Below, piece after piece: positions 1 to 5,915 of a stretch of DNA of 20,577 nucleotides. The notes beneath the pieces were generated by a model. The model had not been told where the DNA came from. It searched no databases and saw only the letters and a list, made by a program, of their open reading frames with translations. Both the position numbers and the translations under genes were made by a program. How positions within the stretch are numbered: the stretch's first letter is position 1; each line of letters starts with the position of its first letter. The DNA comes from Euryarchaeota archaeon UBA173 (GTDB lineage: Archaea > Thermoplasmatota > Poseidoniia > Poseidoniales > Thalassarchaeaceae): positions 1-20,577 of the forward strand of contig DAJH01000052.1 of the NCBI GenBank assembly GCA_002498925.1. Direction: 5' to 3'.

Positions 1-263
1 GGAGGATCGTGATGATGAACGAGGTCGACATGTCCCAGATGGGCGTCACAGGAGGTGACGAGGTAGACATAACGAGCCACTGGGGGGACAGGGAGATTCA
101 CTCGGAGAGGTGGAAGGTAGTGCCGTACGACATCCCTCGGGGGAATCTGTGCTCGTACTTCCCCGAGGCCAACGTCCTCGTTCCTCTAGAGAGTACGGCC
201 GACGGGAGCAACACGCCGACGTCCAAGTGGATAGAGGTCTCATTGTCGCCTAGAATGGGCTAG
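1..263 (+). CDS. Molybdopterin oxidoreductase, YdeP/FdhF-like, C-terminal fragment (5' partial)
   Basis: This is the last ~87 codons of a larger gene. The frame is open to the left edge, so the GTG/ATG codons at 9-17 are internal and not starts. The end matches the C-terminal molydopterin-dinucleotide-binding domain of the YdeP branch of formate dehydrogenase-like oxidoreductases. Seen: a GDEVDI segment, then VVPYDIPRG, then CSYFPEANVLVPL, then SNTPTSKW near the stop. In this family that domain closes over the bis-MGD molybdenum cofactor of a cytoplasmic oxidoreductase whose substrate is usually unknown. The catalytic and Fe-S regions lie outside the window, so the substrate cannot be judged. 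The next gene is on the same strand after 42 bp. Confidence 0.82.
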   Translation, partial: RIVMMNEVDMSQMGVTGGDEVDITSHWGDREIHSERWKVVPYDIPRGNLCSYFPEANVLVPLESTADGSNTPTSKWIEVSLSPRMG

Positions 264-305
264 TTCCGTAGAAGGAAAGATAACCCCTGCCTCCAGAAGC
301 CCCTC

Positions 306-821
306 ATGAATCTTGACAACACAGACCTAGTCGCCGCCGTCTCCGGCGTTGGGAACGAAACTTCCGGAGAGCAGTGGAACATGTCACTGGTGGAGCAGCT
401 CACTAGCCTGGAGGGGAGGATAAACCGACTCCGTTACTTAACTAACACCATACTCCTCCTTATTACGAGCGTAATCTACATCATTCCTGTGGCCATTGTT
501 CTTGGTATTCTTTGGGCCGTTTCTGGTATACCGGAGTTTGTATTCGACTTCTTCTTCGGCCTAGCAATGATACCGATATGGTATTGTGGATATGCAATTT
601 CAGTAAAGAGGCTGCAGGACATGAACTGGGGCGATGGATGGACCACATATCTACAGATTTACACGGTTCTTTGCGTCATTTGGGGAATGGCCCCTATTGG
701 GTCAAGTATCGAAGGAACCCTCGACATAATCACCGGCATCATGGGCATCCCACTTATCGTGTGCCTTTTCGCACCGGGGGAAAAGGGCCCCAACAGATTC
801 GGCCCAGACCCACTCGGATGA
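306..821 (+). CDS. DUF805 family membrane protein
   Basis: A 171-residue inner-membrane protein with the hallmarks of DUF805. A GRINRLRY segment (residues 37-44) leads into the first membrane helix (about 45-70). A second helix follows (about 78-98), then the family motif KRLQDMNWGDGW (101-112), then hydrophobic segments at about 113-130 and 138-156. The C-terminal signature GPNRFGPDP lies at about 161-169. The family's function is not established; members are small multi-pass membrane proteins in many bacteria and some archaea. The first ~35 residues are polar and variable, so translation could instead begin at Met26 (position 381). No clear Shine-Dalgarno precedes either start. It faces serS tail to tail with a 12-bp gap. 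Confidence 0.85.
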   Translation: MNLDNTDLVAAVSGVGNETSGEQWNMSLVEQLTSLEGRINRLRYLTNTILLLITSVIYIIPVAIVLGILWAVSGIPEFVFDFFFGLAMIPIWYCGYAISVKRLQDMNWGDGWTTYLQIYTVLCVIWGMAPIGSSIEGTLDIITGIMGIPLIVCLFAPGEKGPNRFGPDPLG

Positions 822-833
822 GTGTCAGCCAGT

Positions 834-2117
834 TCAGGAGACTAGTGGATGGAGGGCTTCCTGCCCCCCCATGTACGGCCTTAGCACGTCAGGGACGGAT
901 ACCCTGCCGTCCTCCAGTTGGTTCTGCTCCAGTATGGCCACCAGCGCCCTGCTAGTCGCTACTGCTGTGGAATTGAGCGTGTGCACGGCCTCGTTCCCAT
1001 CTGTGGTCCTATACCTCATCCTGAGCCTATTCGCCTGGTAGTCGGTGCAGTTCGAGCAGGAAACGACCTCCTTGTACGCATCAGCACCCGGTAGCCAAGC
1101 CTCCAAATCGTACTTCTTCGCAGCAACTGTCCCCATGTCACCCGTGCAGATATTGACTACCCTGTAATGCAGCCCTAGGCTGTCCCATAGGCCCACCGCG
1201 TTATCCAGGAGCTCCTCGTGATGCGACCAGGAGTCATCCGGGTGGCATATCACTATCTGCTCCACCTTGGTGAATTGGTGCACCCTCCAGATCCCCCTGT
1301 CCGACAGTCCGTGAGCGCCTACCTCGCGCCTGAAGCACTGCGACACTCCGACCATCTTTATCGGAAGTTCCGAGGGCTCGATTATCTCGTCCATCCTCAT
1401 CGCTGTTAGCGGGTGCTCGCTAGTCGCGATCAGGTAGTACTTGTCCGGCTCTATGCCATACATCACCGTCTCGAAATCAGATAGGTCGGTGACTCCCTCG
1501 TAGGCCGCCCTGTTCATCATCAATGGCGGCTGAACCAAAGTGTACCCCTTGTTGATTAGGAAATCGGAGGAGTACTGTTGGAGGGCCATCTCCATCCTAG
1601 CTAGGTCCCCCTGCATGAAGTAGAATCGGCTGCCTGCGACCTTCGCCCCTCTTGCTTGATCCACCCAGCCATTCATCTCGATCAAGTCATTGTGGTTACG
1701 GGGCTCGAAACCCAGCTCCGCCTTATCTCCGTGTAGACTGTGGAGGGTGTTCTTCTGATCGTCCTCACCGACCGGGACGTCCGGGTGTAGGATGTTGGGT
1801 ACTTTCATCCTAAGGGAGTCCCTCTTCTCCAGGCACTCGTCAGCATAGGCCCCCAAGTCCGAGATTTTGTTCCCGAGATCGGCAACCTCCGCAATAATCG
1901 ACTCAGCAGCGGTAGAATCGCCCGCCTTCTTCGCCTCTGCAATCCCCTTCGCCGCCGCATTCCTCTCTCTCCTGATCTGATCGGCATCATACTGTGCCTT
2001 GCGCCACTCCTCGTCCAACCTGATGATCTCGTCTATTGCGTCATGAGGAACGCCCCTTCTATCGTGATCAGCCCGAATAAGGTCCGATTGATCACGGAAC
2101 ATGGCGATGTCCAGCAT
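834..2117 (-). CDS. serS: Seryl-tRNA synthetase, bacterial-type class II
   Basis: Charges tRNA-Ser with serine in the cytoplasm. The 427 residues match the normal length of the common SerRS. The N-terminal tRNA-binding arm is a long coiled coil (about 28-105) rich in Glu, Lys, Arg and Ala. The class II core follows: motif 1 around VQPPLM (195-200), the serine-binding loop TSEHPLTA (232-239), motif 2 with FRREVGAHG and HQF (262-282), and motif 3 near SVPDVLRPYMGG (407-418). This is the widespread SerRS, not the rare methanogen type with its own zinc-dependent fold. It lies downstream of the presenilin homologue on the same strand with a 55-bp gap, so the two may be co-transcribed. The ATG at 2117 gives the expected MLDIAMFRDQ beginning. 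Confidence 0.97.
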   Translation of the reverse strand: MLDIAMFRDQSDLIRADHDRRGVPHDAIDEIIRLDEEWRKAQYDADQIRRERNAAAKGIAEAKKAGDSTAAESIIAEVADLGNKISDLGAYADECLEKRDSLRMKVPNILHPDVPVGEDDQKNTLHSLHGDKAELGFEPRNHNDLIEMNGWVDQARGAKVAGSRFYFMQGDLARMEMALQQYSSDFLINKGYTLVQPPLMMNRAAYEGVTDLSDFETVMYGIEPDKYYLIATSEHPLTAMRMDEIIEPSELPIKMVGVSQCFRREVGAHGLSDRGIWRVHQFTKVEQIVICHPDDSWSHHEELLDNAVGLWDSLGLHYRVVNICTGDMGTVAAKKYDLEAWLPGADAYKEVVSCSNCTDYQANRLRMRYRTTDGNEAVHTLNSTAVATSRALVAILEQNQLEDGRVSVPDVLRPYMGGQEALHPLVS

Positions 2118-2172
2118 GGCTATCGAGCCCGAGGGCAGGATTGCTCACTTTCAAGGAATCGGGAGAAATCGG

Positions 2173-3270
2173 TCACAGGAAGGTGATGTCCTGCCATAAC
2201 TGGTCTATTCCGAGAGCGAAGTAGCCAGAAACGAGGTAGCCGAGAATTGAGCCCCCATTTAGGAGCGGGAGGCCCGCTTGCGGCTTCCCCCTTGCCACCT
2301 GCGTCATCAGGGCAAGGTAACCCATCAGGCCGCCCACCAAAGTTCCAAGGCCGACGGCCAGAGGGCCAGTGTACATCGTTCCGAAGACATATGTCAATTC
2401 ACTACCAGTCTCCGGAAGGAAGGAGACGGAGGATATTACCAACATGCCTGGGAATATGACGTCCCCAAGTCCCATGAAAAGGGCCTCCCTGCCCTTCGGC
2501 TTGTCCTTCCCAACGGCTACATTCGGAACAGGGTCATCCCAGTCCATTGGTGAGTTTTCAGGGGGGTCATCCCTCATCACCCTGTCTCCCTCGTCAAGGA
2601 ACGAGTAGTCAGAGCTCTTCGGTGCAACAAGTAGAACGGGTAATTTCAGATCAATCATCGTATCCGCCAATTCGAGCATATGCTTACTTCCATTCACCGC
2701 CCAGTGATCGTAAATCGCAGCTGCAATCATGAATAGAATGATGAGAACAGGGACGAATGAGACTCCGATCATCGTTACGACTCCGGCACCAACCATGATG
2801 CCAACTCCATTCACCACGTACCACTCGGGGAAAATATGCAGAAGGTAGATTGAGCCAGCACTAACCATGAAACTCGTGGCCGCTACCGTTGCAAACGACT
2901 CCATTCCCAAGATGATTAGTAGCAATGCAGCGTAAGGCTGTACCGCGTAGAACATGCTCATCCACAGGGCGAAAAGCACGATTCCCTTGATCAGCCAGTC
3001 AATCCCCTTGCGCGCGAGCCAAATGATAGCCACCGTGAAAATCCCGATCATCATCAGTTCTAGTGCGATGAAGCCACCCTTCGAGGCTCCAGCCTCTCCG
3101 AAAGCCCTCGCTTCGGGAATGTCATAAACAGGCTGTATGCTCAGACCAATCAGAATAGTTGCAATGAACATACCCGCCATTCCAACCATAGACGTCCACT
3201 GGTCCTTCATCGCATCCAGTATACTCGCCTGCTCGCCCCCTGCCATGTATGCACGAACTTCAAGGGCCAT
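2173..3270 (-). CDS. Presenilin / signal peptide peptidase homologue (intramembrane aspartyl protease)
   Basis: A multi-pass GxGD aspartyl protease that cleaves substrates inside the membrane, related to archaeal PSH, eukaryotic SPP and presenilin. It has 365 residues with about nine hydrophobic segments. The first catalytic Asp is in the YD motif (Tyr187-Asp188), followed by KHMLELADTMIDLKLPVL, the usual archaeal continuation. The second is in GLGD (267-270). The PAL-type motif appears as LPLLNG (334-339), a small variation. An acidic, polar loop (about 218-262) separates the two catalytic helices, as in family members. The start could be Met9 (position 3246) instead of Met1. The start region lies head to head with folC. 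A likely role is clearing signal peptides left by signal peptidase; substrates are unknown. Confidence 0.9.
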   Translation of the reverse strand: MALEVRAYMAGGEQASILDAMKDQWTSMVGMAGMFIATILIGLSIQPVYDIPEARAFGEAGASKGGFIALELMMIGIFTVAIIWLARKGIDWLIKGIVLFALWMSMFYAVQPYAALLLIILGMESFATVAATSFMVSAGSIYLLHIFPEWYVVNGVGIMVGAGVVTMIGVSFVPVLIILFMIAAAIYDHWAVNGSKHMLELADTMIDLKLPVLLVAPKSSDYSFLDEGDRVMRDDPPENSPMDWDDPVPNVAVGKDKPKGREALFMGLGDVIFPGMLVISSVSFLPETGSELTYVFGTMYTGPLAVGLGTLVGGLMGYLALMTQVARGKPQAGLPLLNGGSILGYLVSGYFALGIDQLWQDITFL

Positions 3271-3293
3271 ATCACCTTGACCCGTTCACGCCC

Positions 3294-4532
3294 ATGCGAC
3301 AGGGAGAGAGGTTAGATCGGATGAGCGAGAGGGACTGGCTCGATGAGAGACTCTCCATGGGGGTTAAATTGGGGCTCGATAACTGCAGAGAAATACTGAG
3401 CAGGATGGGGGACCCGCATCTAGAATTCCCATCCATTCACGTTGCTGGTACCAATGGCAAGGGGTCCCTATGCGTCAAACTCTCCGCGGCCTCATCCTCA
3501 AGTGGCAATATCACCGGCCTGTTCACCTCCCCTCACCTGGTAACAGTCGAGGAAAGGATCAGGATAGACGGAAGACCAGTCTCCCCCGTTCTTTTCGACG
3601 ATCTTTTGGAAATGGTCAGGCAGGCATCAGAGGAGAGACCTGCCATCTCCCCGACTTACTTTGAAACAACCTTCCTAGTCGCTATGCTCGCATTCAGCAT
3701 CTCGGGAGTCGATCGAGCAATTATTGAGACGGGAATGGGAGGGAGGCTAGACGCAACTAGATTGGTCGATGCAGATTTATGCATGTTGACCACTATTTCG
3801 ATGGACCATTCAGAGTTTCTCGGATCAACTCTCGAGGAGATAGCAACCGAGAAGGCCGCCATTCACCGACCTGGAATCAAAATGATCGCACTTCAGCAGA
3901 CGGACCCAGGAGTTATCGAGGCAATCGAAGAAATCGCGGGCGAAGATCTCCTTTGGTGGCCCTACATTCAGACCTCCTCCAATAAGTGGGAATCCTACGA
4001 CTCACTGGTTGAGGCGGTATCCGCGTTCCTGGGATGGAAACCCCGTAACACAGAATGCGTTTGGCCAGGGAGGTCCCCAAACTTCGGTGAAGACTGGGTC
4101 GAGGGGGTGACAACGAGACTGAGCGCAGCACACAATGCGGAAAGCCTGGAAAGCGATCTCAATGAGATTGAGGTCCCTACTGTGGTACTCTTTGGAATGA
4201 GCAAGAAGGCTGACCTTAGGAAGTCACTCGACCCTTTGGTGGCGGAGATTTCCATGGATCACTTTTTCCCAAAGGTGGTTTTCACAGAGCCAATCAGCGG
4301 AAGGAATCCAGCAGTAACCGTCGAGGAACTCTCTGAAATCATGGAGGATTATGGAATCGGATATGAGGTCGAGAAAGATCCGCTAAAGGCGTTTGAAATC
4401 GCAGGATCAATAGCGAGGGAACTAGACGCTAATCTGTTAGTCATAGGTAGTGTGTATCTCGTCGGAGACCTACTCAAATATGTAGTCGAAAGAGACGAAC
4501 TCAATCTATGGGAAGTTCTGACGGCCCACTAA
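3294..4532 (+). CDS. folC: Folylpolyglutamate synthase / dihydrofolate synthase-like Mur ligase
   Basis: An ATP-dependent ligase that adds glutamate to reduced folates (or forms dihydrofolate from dihydropteroate). The ATP-binding loop GTNGKGS lies at residues 52-58 counted from position 3294. LFTSPHL and RIRIDG follow, then the central-domain signature ETGMGGRLDATR, and further on TTISMDHSEFLG and TEKAAIHRPG, all typical FolC blocks. The C-terminal Mur-ligase domain is shorter and more divergent but present. The frame is open upstream to an ATG at 3249, which would overlap the divergent presenilin gene; ATGs at 3294 and 3321 are more likely, and the choice between them is uncertain. The next two genes follow closely on the same strand and end in dCMP deaminase, which suits a shared role in dTMP synthesis (inference). 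Confidence 0.92.
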   Translation: MRQGERLDRMSERDWLDERLSMGVKLGLDNCREILSRMGDPHLEFPSIHVAGTNGKGSLCVKLSAASSSSGNITGLFTSPHLVTVEERIRIDGRPVSPVLFDDLLEMVRQASEERPAISPTYFETTFLVAMLAFSISGVDRAIIETGMGGRLDATRLVDADLCMLTTISMDHSEFLGSTLEEIATEKAAIHRPGIKMIALQQTDPGVIEAIEEIAGEDLLWWPYIQTSSNKWESYDSLVEAVSAFLGWKPRNTECVWPGRSPNFGEDWVEGVTTRLSAAHNAESLESDLNEIEVPTVVLFGMSKKADLRKSLDPLVAEISMDHFFPKVVFTEPISGRNPAVTVEELSEIMEDYGIGYEVEKDPLKAFEIAGSIARELDANLLVIGSVYLVGDLLKYVVERDELNLWEVLTAH

Positions 4533-4571
4533 GAACCCAAGTATGATGACTATCTGTGAGATGCGTATCGC

Positions 4572-4901
4572 ATGCCGCCAAGAGATGAGAACAAGCCTGA
4601 GATTACCGTGGTAGTCGAGTCCCGAGATACCGCTTCCAAGGTCATCATGCTTGCATTGGTCATAGTTTTGTCCGGAGTCTTGGTAGCCCTTCTGACAACT
4701 GAGGCGGGCGAGGGGATTCTAGCAAAAACCGGCATCAGCTCGGGCAATTGCGGTGATGGCATAGACAATGACAAGGGAGGGCAGGCTGATGAGGACGATC
4801 CAGATTGCTACAACAATCCCGAGGTCTGGGAGGGCTACGACGAGAACCGCTCCGAGGCGAACCGAGATAACGACCCGCCATCTGGGGCAGAGGGGGCATA
4901 A
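4572..4901 (+). CDS. Small single-pass membrane protein with acidic Cys/Asp-rich tail
   Basis: A 109-residue protein of unknown function. Residues 1-24 are charged and probably cytoplasmic. A single hydrophobic helix follows (about 25-45: IMLALVIVLSGVLVALL). The remainder is very acidic and contains NCGDGIDNDKGGQADEDDPD (about 58-77) followed by Cys. This resembles the CGDGIDNDGDG...DPxC motif found in many secreted bacterial and archaeal proteins, thought to bind calcium and be closed by a disulfide. The tail is therefore probably extracytoplasmic. The gene sits 39 bp after folC and its stop is only 2 bp before the dCMP deaminase ATG, so it looks translationally linked to a cytoplasmic nucleotide enzyme, which is unexpected. 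I know of no function for it. Confidence 0.75.
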   Translation: MPPRDENKPEITVVVESRDTASKVIMLALVIVLSGVLVALLTTEAGEGILAKTGISSGNCGDGIDNDKGGQADEDDPDCYNNPEVWEGYDENRSEANRDNDPPSGAEGA

Positions 4902-4903
4902 CC

Positions 4904-5341
4904 ATGGCTGACAAGTGGGACAATCGTTTCATCGAACTAGCCAAGCACATCTCCACATGGAGCAAGGACCCCTCGACCAAAGTTGGATGCGTGGTTGTCG
5001 GAGAGGATAGGGAAATCAGGTCGACTGGCTTCAATGGATTCCCCAGGGGTATAGAGGACGACTCAGGGAGGCTCTCGGACCGTTCCCAGAAGTATCCCTT
5101 AATCTGCCACGCAGAGGAGAATGCTATCATGCATGCAGCTAGGACAGGAGTCTCACTCAAGGGAAACACGGCGTATGTTACGTGGCCTCCATGCTCCAGG
5201 TGCACCAGATCACTAATCCAGGCAGGCATCGAGGAGGTCGTCTTTCCCGCTGACCTCATTATTCCTGAGAGGTGGAATGAGGATTTCGATATCGCAATGT
5301 CAATGATGAAAGAGGCTGGCATTCTAGTACGTCAAGTCTGA
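4904..5341 (+). CDS. Deoxycytidylate (dCMP) deaminase, zinc-dependent
   Basis: Converts dCMP to dUMP, the substrate of thymidylate synthase. The 145 residues form one cytidine/deoxycytidylate deaminase domain. An early block KDPSTKVGCVVV (21-32) is followed by GFNGFPRGI (42-50). The zinc and catalytic motif is HAEENAI (His69, Glu71), and the second zinc motif is PPCSRC (Cys97, Cys100). The order and spacing match free-standing dCMP deaminases. Activity on dCMP rather than another cytidine compound is inferred from similarity. The ATG lies 2 bp after the preceding stop, in the folC direction. Its last 10 bp overlap the 3' end of the convergent P-loop gene, whose relatives are fused to a deaminase in other organisms. 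Confidence 0.93.
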   Translation: MADKWDNRFIELAKHISTWSKDPSTKVGCVVVGEDREIRSTGFNGFPRGIEDDSGRLSDRSQKYPLICHAEENAIMHAARTGVSLKGNTAYVTWPPCSRCTRSLIQAGIEEVVFPADLIIPERWNEDFDIAMSMMKEAGILVRQV

Positions 5342-5907
5342 GATAGAATCTCAAAAAGCTCCTCGAGATCCGAGTAAAGACCTTCCAAGTCGCCCTCGTT
5401 GACTAGAACCAAATCTGCTAGAGCAGCGGTTGCATCGAGCGCTTGACCGGATTCATCTTTGGCAACTACCTCTGCCTCTTCATTGGCAAAGAACGTCTCT
5501 TTGTCGGAAACATCACCAACTCTTGCGCGCGACTTCGCCCGCTGCCAGCGTGCTTCCCTGCCCGCGCGAACCTCGATTAGAATGAAATCCTCACGTTCCC
5601 GCAGGGCTTCGACTTCACCAGGTGTTCGTATCGAATCGATAACAGCATCCTCTCCCTCTAACCTCCCTAGCAACATTTCAGCGAGGATGCCAGCACCACC
5701 GATTCGACGTAATTCATTGCCGCCACCAATTAGATTCTCTCGGGACTCCTCAACCCCCTTGTCTTTGAGATGAGCACGTATCGAATCCGAGCAGGATTCG
5801 CTGACCAATCCTTTGGAGACGAACCAATCAACAACGGTAGATTTGCCCGATGCATTTCGCCCAGTCAATCCGATGAGCATGTGCTGACGCGCGGGCATCC
5901 CGGGCAT
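5332..5907 (-). CDS. P-loop kinase-like NTPase related to the N-terminal domain of Dcd1/AvcD deaminases
   Basis: A 191-residue P-loop protein of the nucleoside-monophosphate-kinase type. The Walker A loop is GRNASGKS (16-23). Further conserved-looking blocks are SRENLIGGGNELR (55-67) and VIDSIRTPGEVEALR (89-103). The pattern of a GNELR block followed by a D-SIR-PGEV block is, from memory, typical of UPF0200/dephospho-CoA-kinase-like proteins and of the NTPase domain fused to deaminases in yeast Dcd1 and anti-phage dCTP deaminases. Archaeal dephospho-CoA kinase is usually an unrelated GTP-dependent protein, so that name is not assigned. The start is uncertain: Met1 (5907), Met4 (5898) or Met10 (5880), the last directly preceding LIGLTG. 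It follows lhr by 8 bp and overlaps the convergent dCMP deaminase gene by 10 bp. Confidence 0.8.
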   Translation of the reverse strand: MPGMPARQHMLIGLTGRNASGKSTVVDWFVSKGLVSESCSDSIRAHLKDKGVEESRENLIGGGNELRRIGGAGILAEMLLGRLEGEDAVIDSIRTPGEVEALREREDFILIEVRAGREARWQRAKSRARVGDVSDKETFFANEEAEVVAKDESGQALDATAALADLVLVNEGDLEGLYSDLEELFEILSQT

Positions 5908-5915
5908 AGGGGTTT

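Noticed and set aside
512..955. 147-codon open frame overlapping the DUF805 gene and the end of serS
   Set aside because: It overlaps two well-supported genes, and its composition (Arg, His, Pro) is typical of a shadow frame.
4735..5322. 195-codon open frame on the - strand across the dCMP deaminase gene
   Set aside because: It is antisense to a gene with clear zinc-deaminase motifs, has no recognisable domain, and covers two genes on the other strand.
5332..5907. Dephospho-CoA kinase (coaE) as the name of the P-loop gene
   Set aside because: The P-loop fits, but the GNELR and DSIRTPGEV blocks point to a different subgroup, and archaea usually use an unrelated enzyme for this step.
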